From: Membranipora membranacea
Taxonomy: Eukaryota; Bryozoa; Gymnolaemata; Cheilostomatida; Membraniporidae
Assembly (NCBI GenBank): GCA_914767715.1
Contig: OU612069.1
Span: forward strand, 3,906,001 to 3,970,000
Direction: 5' to 3'
Length of the DNA: 64,000 nt
The stretch's first letter is position 1; each line of letters opens with the position of its first letter. Positions 30,401-42,400 of this stretch are shown in pieces. The notes below the pieces were generated by a model that was not told where the DNA came from, searched no databases, and was given only the letters and a program-made list of their open reading frames with translations. Position numbers and translations under genes: made by a program.

Positions 30401-33400
30401 ATTATCAGAAATGCGTTTGAAAAGTATTGTTATTAAGTTAAATTGAGTTAAATTAAATTACAGGAAGAAGCTGCAGACTGTATAGGGGGGTTCAGAGCTA
30501 ACTTGTGTTATTCGGACCTTGATTGTGGCTGGGAGAGGATATGTGTGGAGGGAGTGTGCTCGCCAAAGTGTGACTGTAGCAAAGAGCAAAGCTCTGATTG
30601 TGAAGGTGAGTAGAGCCTTTGCTCCACAAATTTATTTAATTGAAAGCGAATTCTTATGTGATAATAATGTAGCATTAGATTTGATGCTTCATGATATGTG
30701 GATACGAGGTTTGAAAAGATCTTGAGCACGATGAATTTTACAACCTAAACTGTTGTAGTAATTTTTACCCCAAAAGATACAATTTCATGTATTTTCATTT
30801 CCTATTTATGCAATAGTTTCACTAAAAAATAAAGTTATCAGCATCCATCAAGTTATTATGTTTTGTTGAACATCGCATCATTTTATTGATTGCAACGCCC
30901 AGCACCACAATGCACTGAGGAAGCTGGTTGGATGTGTAGCAGCGATTACAGAGGTTGTGTACATCAGGACAATGTCATAAAGGATGATAGATCAGGATCT
31001 GCAGGGCCAGAACTCGGAACGGGAGGAGGAGCAGGAGGTGTTATAGTGACCAGCTGTGAGGTTTGTCCAAATCTGTATCCTGCAATGATAAATCATGGTT
31101 CAAAACTCCCTCCTACCAAGTACTTAAGGTGCAATGGTGATGCTTGATGATCAATCTAAGTCTTAGTATCCTGCAATGTTAACTTTACTCTCTAACAAAG
31201 ATTTTGATGACAACTTCCTCTCTGCCAAGTGCCTGAAGGTCAATTGTATCCACCATTCTATCAACCCAAATCGTTTGGGAAAATCAGTTGACATTTTTCA
31301 CCAATTTATTGTCAGTAGTGTGTTTCATAGGACAGTCTGGATTGCCCACATTCAAATTTTTACTGTCACCAAGAACTGAAAGACTGTCGACCGACTTTGC
31401 TCATCAGAGATGGTATAAAATGTCTCCCTGAGAGTCATCCTTCATACTGCGGTGAGTGTTCAACAGTTCCCTTCAATGTTTGCACTGCTGAATGAAATTT
31501 AAACTGAAAATTGAATTCATGTCATGTCATAGGTACACACAGGAAAAAGTTAGCGTTCTTATGATTCTGAAATAGTTCCCCTACTTAACCCTTGCAATGA
31601 ATTATTTGGACGCTAAAACCACCTGGTAATTGAAAAACAGTCAACTGTGATTTAATACCCTGAAATAATCAATTGTCTTTTGATACTGGCAGAATATGTT
31701 TTAAAAGTGAAATTGACTCCAAATTATGATCCTTATTTGATAAGTTCTAAGGGAGAATTATTTGATGTTGATTATGCATGTTGATTATTAGAGAGAGTTA
31801 AATTTTTGTGAAGTAAGTTGGCTGATTAGCTCGTACCCATAAGCTTTGTTCATAAGCATATGCGATCGTAGGCACTTGCGCTCATTGCTTAAAATAATCA
31901 CAAGTTTCTGTCTCATTCCCTCTTTATTCAAACCCATAACCCCAAACACTTGGATCATTTATACAGGGTAGGCGCTCTAACCAACCCAGCTACCTCCCAC
32001 TCCCTCCCATGTATTGCCCACTGACTTCATTGTGATCATGTCTATCTCTGATCGTTAGGGTCAATTAAGTACGAGTTCCTAACATTTAGCTGCCCCTACT
32101 AAGTGAAATTGAACTCGGGTCCACTTCATGTATTGAGGGATTGCAAGGGTCAGCTCATGCATTTATGCGGTGAAATAATTTAATTGTTAGTCAATCGAAC
32201 GCTATTTGCATGAACAGGTTCAAACTCTGAGTGCGTAGACGGCGTATGTGATTGTCTCAGAGGTGATTCAGGCGGGTGTGTAGCCTATCCTCCACAGACG
32301 TGTACCCAAGGTGATGACAGGCAGTGTGCTGACGACCAGACGTGCCCATACCATTGGTGCAAAGTTCCTCCAATCGAAATAGGTTTGCTCTTGAATTCTG
32401 AACTATTTTAAAACCATTTATGTCATGAAGTTGAACAGTTAAGTAGAAGAGATTCATTTGAGGATAGATATTATAAATTGATACTATACATTAAATTGAA
32501 AGTTAAAAGAAAATGTCGACTATAAGGATCTTGTTCAGGAGTGGTCCCTCATTCAAATAGACACAGGCCCCATCTGATAATTTATTTGCAGTTTTTTGAG
32601 ATTATAACACGATAGGACAGGTCTCACCTTTGATAAAAGGATGAATTCATTCAAACCGTATGCATTGATAACAAGAGGCCAGCTCATTTGAATTAGAACA
32701 AAACGCAGAATCTATTTTGATAAAGCCAAAATTAATGATTCAATGTAGTATAGCAAAGGAGCTTGAATTCAGTATGACATCCAATTGCAAATGCACTGAT
32801 GCAAGAAGGTGTTACCTCTGCCAACTTGATTCAGTTGGTTAATAATTACAACCCTAAATCTAAAAAAATCTGTATGTTACTGTGCAGTTCACCTAATTCA
32901 AACCTCTGGACACCACAAAAATTTGTTCTATTTGAGCAGAGTCTGCATTAAGTGACATTTGAATGCACTGAGATCTGGCAGAAGGGACCAATTTTCATTG
33001 TCTGAATTCACAGAAGATTTTAATTATAAAGTTTGAATAAACCAACTTACACAGTACTGCGTTTCTATTAGAAGAAGAGCCTGTTTATACAGACGAATGT
33101 CTCTGCTATGTTGACTTCTCCTGTGAGTGTGTTGGTGGAGACTCAGGAACATGTGTAGTGTGTACCCACAGATCCTGTGAGGATGTCGGGCCGGGTTCTT
33201 ACTGTGACCTAGAAGAGGATGTGTAAGTTTTGAGAGGAACAAATTGTTTTGCGTTTTGACCATTCGGGAGCTTTGATAGCGCATATCATCATTCTAACAT
33301 CAAAGTTGTATTCTATCAGTTATAATCAAATTTGTCCAGGGGTCTTTGAGGACTACATGTGTCAATCATCTGTTCTCATTCCACCAAACTCCCCAAACCC

Positions 33401-36400
33401 CCCCCCCCCCCCAAAAGACAAGAACATTATGTTGTCAAATCTATATGGTATGCAATGTTTATACAGAGAATAAGAAATTAGTTTAAAAATCAGCACATGA
33501 CCAACCCAACTATATAGAATTCGCCTCCATAAATGGCCTACCTAATGTGACATCGAGGTAACCACTTTTCCTGTAGATACAATAGTCCCAATCTTTGAAC
33601 GGTAGACCTTCATTTAAAATGTATGCTGGTGATTTAACTCAATCATGCATGTTTAAAGTGACAGTCCTACTAGGCCATGTTTGGTGTGGTTTTAATGATC
33701 TCAGGCTACATATATTGTAAGAACATTTTTTTAAACTTTGCAAAAATATTGATGACTAATATTTAGATAATATTTAGCAAATATTCAGGAAATATTTATC
33801 AGCAGTATGGAATGATTATTGCATTATAATATAATCATGAATATTTGTGCGATATTGAGGTAATATTGGCACATTGCCTTTGCGAGAACTTGTCTCACAA
33901 TATTGGGACAATATTGTCTCTCACAACATTGGGGCAATATTGTCTCACAATATTGGTGCAATATTGTCTCACAATACGAAGACAATATTGGGGCAATATT
34001 GTCTCACAATATTGGTGCAATATTGTCTCACAATACTTGGACAATATTGGGGCAATAGTGTCTCACAATATTGGGACAATATTGTGAGACAATATTGGGG
34101 CAATATTGTCTCACAATATTGGGACAATATTGTCTCACAATACTGGGACAATATTGTCTCACAATATTGGGGCAATATTGTCTCACAATATTGGTGCAAT
34201 ATTGTCACACAATATTGGGACAATATTGTCTCACAATACTAGGACAATATTGCCGCAATAGTGTCTCACAATATTGGGACAATATTGTGAGACAATATTG
34301 GGGCAATATTGTCTCACAATACTGGGACAATATTGTCTCACAATATTGTCTCACAATATTGGTGGGCAATATTGTCTCACAATACTGGGACAATATTGTC
34401 TCACAATATTGTCTCACAATATTGGTCCAATACTGTCTCACAATACTAGGACAATATTGTCTCACAATATTGGTGCAATATTGTCTCACAATACTAGGAC
34501 AATATTGTCTCACAATATTGGGACAATATTGTCTCACAATACTGGAAGAATATTGTCTCACAATACTGGGACAATATTGTCTTACAATATTGGGGCAATA
34601 TTGTCTCACAATATTGGGACAATATTGGGGTAATATTGTCTCACAATATTGGGACAATATTGTCTCACAATATTGGTGCAATATTGTCTCACAATATTGG
34701 GACAATATTGGGAGAATATTGTTCTACAATAATTATTGTATGTACATTGCATCATGATCTAACCATGAATATAATATACAATATCACAGTGATCTCGTGC
34801 ACTTTTGCAAAAATTGACTTCACATGTGAATTTCTCGGGAACATGTACTCTAATTTCCATTTCTGTTTTTTCAATTTACACAGAGTATCAAAGACTCTCG
34901 CAGTATTGCGCGAAGCCCTATAACAATGAGGGACGGTTTGTTGACAACCTTTAATTCTTTTCAATAAGACTTCAGGTAACACAATTCACTGCATTAGCTT
35001 CTGATCCCAGCAACGGGCATCACGATGAATTGAATAGATATGGTGATTGACTCTCTATTCATACCGGTGCAAAATTTAGTAACACCTCAATATTTTCATT
35101 TACATAATATTAAGAGTGAATGGAAGAGGGTAGGTATTATTTAACTTTAGGTGCAGAGTGTGCTTCAGTTGATGGTAAAGATTTACAATTCATTTAACCG
35201 TCGCTCGGTAGGTTTTGATCAGATTGAAAAGTGTGCCGACATGCACAAGATCACTGTGATTAAGGTAATATTGAAGCATCGCCTCTGCAGAAACTTAACT
35301 TGCAACATTGAAACAATATTGATTCAAATATTGAATGATTATTGCATTTTAATATAATTAATTGCAATACCTTCACTTGCAACATTGGGAGAATATTAAC
35401 TTGCAGTATTGAATGTATATTGCACCATGATAAAACCATAAATATTTGTACAATATCAAGGTATTAATACTGAAACATTGCCTCTGCAAAAAATTTACTC
35501 AAAACATGTATACAATAATGTTTCAATATTTTGAATATATATTGCACCATAATATAACCATGAATATTTTGACAATATTGATATAATGAAGAGGCATCGC
35601 CCTGCAGAAAATTCGCTCAAAACATTGAGATTATATTTATTCTGAGTATTGACTGTATAATGTTTAGTAATACAACCAGGAATAGTTGTGCGATATTGAG
35701 GTAATATTATAACATCATCTCAACAGAAGCCTTTGCATCATGCTGAGACAGTTTTGGATGCATACTCAATCAAAATACAAAGGGATTTATATAACGCCAA
35801 CCTTTGCACGATAATAAGTTGAAATGTTATCAGTCTTACAATTACGACGCTGTCATTCATATTGTTTCTATTTCACATAAAACCTTTAATTAAGCCCTGT
35901 TTACATTTCTGCCACCAGGTGTCGCTGTGAGGAAGAGTATCAGGCGTTGGGTGATAGATGTGTACAACCAATACTAGATAAATGTACAACAAACTGTACA
36001 CAGGGCTATGAGTGTAAAAACTACAGATGTTATCAACAATGTGAGCACAGTGGCAACAACACCTGTCCTGCTGGGATGATTTGCATCAATGGTAAGGGTA
36101 TAGGATGCGACATGAGTAATATGGGTCCCAGAACATGTACCCAGGAGAGGATAACTCTCTCCACTTCAAAAATAATGAGGGTCTGAATTTTGGATCTTCT
36201 TTTGGTTCATGTATATTTTCATTGGCTAAGTTTAGGTCTATTCTTGAAAAAATGGTTTCATTTCTTTTTTGATCAAGGGACATAACTTCCATCCTATCTA
36301 GTAGCAATGTTGATACTTCATGACCTTTTTTAACTTTGTAAGAATAACAAATTACTTTCCGGAACACACAGTATATCTGTCAGCTATTGGGTTTTCTCTC

Positions 36401-39400
36401 TTAGAATAAGGATTTGGATGTGAAACTTCAACTGTTCAACCCAATATCCTTTATCAGGCCCGTAGTGATAGGGGAGGAAGGGGCGTTCTGCCCCCCTAGA
36501 ATGTTATATAGAGTGGCCTAAAAATGTTGTAATTGAATATTCCATATCATAATCAGCTCAATTGGGACTTAAATTTGCTATTTTATTATAAAAGCGCTTT
36601 AGAGGCAAAGGATTACCCTTGACGCCACAGGAGGTGCTTACAGTATCCAACTTTGTGCTAATTCACACCCTCAGGGAATTTCACCACCCCTTCCATTTCT
36701 CCTAAACTACGACCATGTTTATTATATAGCACATTCCACATCCACTAATCCGGCCCTGTTTATGTTCCGCTTACAAAAACGATACAACATTGTATTATAT
36801 TATATTATATTATATTATATTATATTATATCATATCATATCATATCATATCATATCATATCATATCATATCATATCATATCATATCATATCATATCATAT
36901 CATATCATATCATATTATATTATATTATATTAAATTATATATGTATCAAATTTCTCTACAGGATACTGTGATTATTCTTGTTCCTCTAACACTGAATGTG
37001 GTTGGGGACAGCGCTGTGCTGGTGGGGTCTGTATGTGGTCATGTCAGGTAGATGAAGACTGTCTCTATGGTCAGATTTGCCACACCGGTAAGAATTAACA
37101 GTGCAGTACACTCAATTCAAACCTCTCGGGACCACAAAAATTTGTTCTAATTAAGGCAGAGTCTGAATTAAGTGACATTTAATTGGAATGCATTGAGATT
37201 TGGATGAAGGGAAAGGGATCATTCTTTCTTGTCTGAGTTAACAGGAGTTCTGAATAATAAAGTCTTTCACCAGCTTACACTGTAGTTTGGACTGTTCTGG
37301 TTATGCAAAAGCTCAAATACTTTTAGATTAGCTCAAAAATATTTTAAGAGCTTTATCTGTATGTGTGCTATGAAAATTATAGTCGCATCATCCAGACTTT
37401 TATAAAACCATAATGGTTTTATGTCATGACAATTCATGTGACCTACAGACACTCATCAAAGCAAGCGTATAAAATTATGCCAAATCTGGAGTAGAAATAG
37501 TTTAACAGTAAGCTTTGGTAGATCGGAGTAGATTATTGTAACACAAGGTTTTAAATGTTTATGAAAACTCCACACACTGAGAGACAGGCGCACAAAGATT
37601 GTTTGCCTTGAAGTTGAGCTAGTAATATCTGTGTCGCAAACCCAAAAAAACTCAGTAGTCAGAGGACTGCAATGAGATTCCAATTTTGGACCTTTAGACT
37701 CGCACACTGAATTCATAGTACTCTTACCAATTGAGAAACCTCATTATCTCAATTGCAGATAGCATATGCAGAGAGACATGCAGTTCAGTAAACATTCATC
37801 TTCAAATATATTTCGCTTGTTCCTATGGAGGTTATTCCTGTATTGTGGGTGTCTGCTTACCTCCAAGTGAGTATGTCTTCAGCAAGTTCAGATTGAGGTC
37901 ATTTCATTTTCAAAATACCTTTTCTCAAAGTGATTGTGAAAAGATCTTGTTTTTAGTATCAATCGTCAGTCCTCAATTGGATTTAAAATACATCTATAAA
38001 TAAGATAGGTTAACAAACATCATTAGATTTGATTGATTTTCACTAAAATTTGAGATTGAATGAACTCAAAAGGTAATATTATTTCCCTTCATTGAAAACA
38101 GTATCTTCTCATCCCGATATTATAAAAGTTCAAACTGGGACACAGGCTGTTTATGAGCCTAAAGCAAACATAGACGTTCAAACATAGACTGAGATCTCTA
38201 GTATTATACCTAACACATGCTTACCTTAACTGAAAACCAAATATAACTGCTCCAAGCCCTGTCATGAGAAATAAAACCAATAACTCCTTACCAAGACTTA
38301 GCATGGCAAAGGATTTCGAATCATCTTGGTATCACCAAGGGTCGTCTCTAACTCTTTGGTGTCACCACAACATCCTTTGCTAGCTTTCTGGTTATACAAT
38401 GATGTTGAGAGATCGATTTTGCTGACGTGAAAATTGACACAAGCAGAATCATGCAGCAATACTTATTATGAGACTCTCAGATCAAACAAGGTGACATTCC
38501 TGAATGTTAAATTCATACACTTATACAAATTATTTGTAGTTTCAACATTGACTCATATGTACAATGTTCCCTGCCCTCCATCAGAAGACCAACCAGACGG
38601 TTACACACTGGTAAGCTAACTCATCATCTACAGGTTACAAACTTCACTAGTCTGAGACCAATGTCTGATGTCAATAAAAATAAATCTAAGCTGCCTTCAT
38701 TTTGTGGTGTTCCAGCTAATTGAAGGCAACTTTAATCAGACTTGACCCAATCTGATTTGTGCAATTGTGACATTTTCACTGAGCTCTCAAATGTAATTGT
38801 TTATGTTGGTGCATTATTAGATACCCTGATACTAGAGAGATTTCACCTATAGCCATTTGTGATTTTACACTTCTATCTGATTAATGGGAGGACATCATGC
38901 CATGATGTGCTCTCCAATCAATACAATTGTAGCAGATTCTAGGTGTAGCAGCAACTAGAGGAAACTGCACGCTCAATATTCTTGAAAGAGATCAATGTCT
39001 TGATAATTATGTTGATGTTACTTAACCTTCATACTGTTCAAAATTGTTATGCAACTCCCAACTAACTGTGTTGGAAGCAAGACAACTTAACAAGAATGGC
39101 AAAGTTGTAAGATACTATTTACCAGTGGCTCCTACATATTGTAGCAGGGGTTGGATTGTGTATACCCACAAATGAGTGTATCAATAGTTGAGAACTGAGG
39201 CTATCATACTCGTTCCCCACCCATTGATCACACACATCCAACATGTAATCAGACATGCAAACTTTCCCTGCTATTGGACACCGAACAAGGGGCCTTTTGT
39301 TATACAAGTCTCATAGGTGTCTGAGGAAATTTTAGAAGACAGCCTCCCAGATATAGGCCCCTAGGGCCTATCCAACATACCACAGCACAACTGTACTTTA

Positions 39401-42400
39401 TTCTGTAATGATTAAGTCTGTGTCTTTTGTTTAAAAAAAATTGGATATTTGTTTCAGGTAGAAATAGATGAGGCCACAGAATGTGACCATTTAGTAAGGA
39501 ACACTGTGTGTGGAGCTGACCTACAGTGCCAATGCGAAGAGGGTCTAACTTTTTATGCAGGTGCTGTGTGTCAAGCTATGTTGCACGGTAAGCAGTAATA
39601 CCCATGACAGCCCAACTTTCATCATGTCTAAAATTAATTGGGAGATTTTGTTCTAATTAATCGAAAAAATGTATTGTTCTTGAGTTGTAACATCTTCAAG
39701 GAGAGAAAATCTTGAATTTTGAAGATAGTAGGATAGAGAACAAGCTTGTTGCCTGTGTGGTGGTGCAGTGATATTTCAAATACCGGATTTGTTTTAGTAT
39801 TCCTCCTGATTCACATAGGGAACAGAATTGTTCTAGGTATCAGGGCCCAAGTTTTAGAGGAGGCAGAAAGGCATTGCCTACCCTAGAAAGCTAAATACAG
39901 TGGCCTAAAAACACTATAAATGAATAATCCACGTCAGAATCAGTCTCTCTGGGAATTCCGTTTGCTTATTTTATGGCTGTAATTGCTCGGGGACGAGGTT
40001 ACTGATGATGCCTCGGACTCGCCTCAGACTTTCACCTCCCCGACCATTTTTTCCTAACTAAGGCCCTGGTATGATAGTAGATTTATTTTGCAGGTTGTGA
40101 CAGTGATGATGAGTGTATGAGCAGTAAAGAGAGATGCATTGATGGGTATTGTCATGTGATACACTGCAATCTATCCGGATGTCATGGCCACACAACATGT
40201 GTAGATGATGTATGTGTTCTCCCATGTGAAGAGGATAACCAGTGTCTGAACCATCAGACTTGTGACAAAGTGAACGGTGGGTGTACCACTGCTGCCGGGG
40301 AAGGTGAGTGCATCCAACTGTGACCGGGTCCGTAGCATAAGGGAAGCACTTCCTCCCCTAGAAAACTCAATAAAATGGCTTAATAATACTGATATGGCTA
40401 GCCTGTCATGGCAAGCTTTGTTCGGTGGGGAAGGGGGGAGGAAACAAAGCTTGTGGAGAAGAGAGTTGCCCTTCTTAAAATTGGGTAGATAAAAATGATT
40501 CTACAGTAGGCATCAATTGATTATTTGAGATGGATAGATAGCAATCAAACATTTTTCTAATTTGTAATTGAGTCTTAAAGATTCAAATCTCAAGATTCTT
40601 TCTCATGTTGTAGCCCGTGATCCTCCATGTTCAGGATGTAACGACTGCGGAGGTGACTCAGTGCTCACAGAAATGTGTATAGATGGTATATGCCGATGTG
40701 TGCAGGGTATGAGAAGGTCTGCAGACACATTTCAATGTGAATGGCTCACAGATCTAGTCTGCTTACAGGTACAGTGTTGCTTTGTGTGTGACAAAAGGTC
40801 TATGTCTATGGCTATGTCTGTGAGCGTGTCTATGCCTGTGACCTTGACCTTAACCTTATCAGTTTGTCTATTGACAGGGAGATAATTTGTTGAGACCATT
40901 TGTAGTGGTAACTCTAGGGACATTTTCCTGTAGAATTGAAAGCTTTAGGGACAAATAAAATAAAAATACTTTCACCTGTCAGCCTTTTGATTAAAACTTT
41001 GTAAGTTAGAAATGTTCATATACAAAAAAAATGCAAATCCTTTCTCATGCTTCTCAACTTAATCGTTGTACCCTATCTTGCAATGTGATCAGATTATTAT
41101 TACTCTCTTCTCCTATGTCAGTGTCCGCCCTGCTCTGGTGATGGTGCTAGCTGTGGCCGGAAGAGTATGATATGCGTCTCTGGACCTCGCATGTGTATCT
41201 GTGACGATGGCTACCAGATGGACAGTGCAGGGGAACAGTGTGTGGTAAACAATGGAGTTATCATACCACAAGAATGTGCTCAAGAAAAAGATTGCTCATT
41301 CATACCAAACTCTCACTGTAACAATGCTCTTGGTGTGTATGATGTCAGATCTCATTTTCACAGCTTTAAGACTTGATATTTTTCTAGCAATGGTGTTGGC
41401 TCTGATCTGATCTGTTCGCCCATCAGCCAGTCAGAGCCTACACGTTGGCCAATGTTTATCAGGTTTCAGGTTTGCCGCAGGACCTAAGAATAGTTTAACC
41501 ACTTTAATTTGCCAGATCGCCACACAAATCTGGATATCACGCAAAAAAAAGATTTATGATTAATTTTGCAATCATTTTATGCAAAAGATAGCTAAATGTA
41601 AGTTTTTTTTCTCACTTTTGCGAATATATCATAGTTCTCTTTGCCGTTCAGGCAACATATCAGTTTTATTAGTTATAAGAAAAGTTAAAGTTAGTAATTT
41701 GGCGCCGAAAAATGGCGGCCGTGTTTTAGCTGAGCTCTGTAAATATTACTCTATTTCACCAGTTTTAACTATATCTGACTAGTGAAACCTGTCAAGATTG
41801 ACAGGGAAACTCTCCTATCACTCAACAGCAGTACTAAAGTCATCCAGAAAGACTATTGGAACACTAGTTACAAGGAGTTAGTAAAGAGCAAGTGCCCTGA
41901 GCTGCTACGCAGTAAGAAAAGAGGGAAAAGAGCTGGTGCAAGAAACAAGCTAAGAACACTCAAACTCAATGGTAAAATCAAGACCAACCTGCCTTCTATA
42001 CTTCTAGCCAACACCAACAGGCTATACAACAAGTTAGATGAGTTACAGGCCACACTTACCACCAATCTTGTTCAGAATTGTTGTCTCATAGCCAACACTG
42101 AGTCATGGCTTACAAGCAACTTCTCAGACAATCAGATAGCCTTAGCAAACTACAGTGTATTTAGAGCTGACAGAGAGGGGATTACAAGCAACAAAAACAA
42201 AGGAGGTGGATTAACTCTATATGTTAATAAAGACTACTGTTCAGGTGTCAAGGTCATATCCCGGCACTGCTCGCCATATTTAGAAACCATGGCAATCTCC
42301 TTGAGACCATATTGGACTCCTCGTGAAATCTCCACTATAACGGTGCTACTCATCTATGCAACTGTGTTTGAAACCACGCCCATCTCAGTTGCCACAGCAA

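Larger units (their letters stand above)
33770..35740. repeat. Degenerate ATATTG-rich long-period repeat region
   Basis: Related blocks recur at about 33.81, 35.28, 35.42, 35.53 and 35.67 kb, each with ataatca(t)gaatatttgt, a gatattgaggtaatatt-like core and gcctctgcaga. The homogeneous array (33886-34735) and element B copy 1 lie inside it. Confidence 0.65.

Noticed and set aside
31081-31260. Possible decayed duplicate of the end of exon 37 (TCCTGCAATG and CCAAGT-CCT-AAGGT blocks)
   Set aside because: Similarity is short and patchy; no open frame with cysteines.
33845-34757. Open frames of 80-228 codons with GQYCLTIL repeats
   Set aside because: Products of the 24-bp minisatellite read in different frames and strands.
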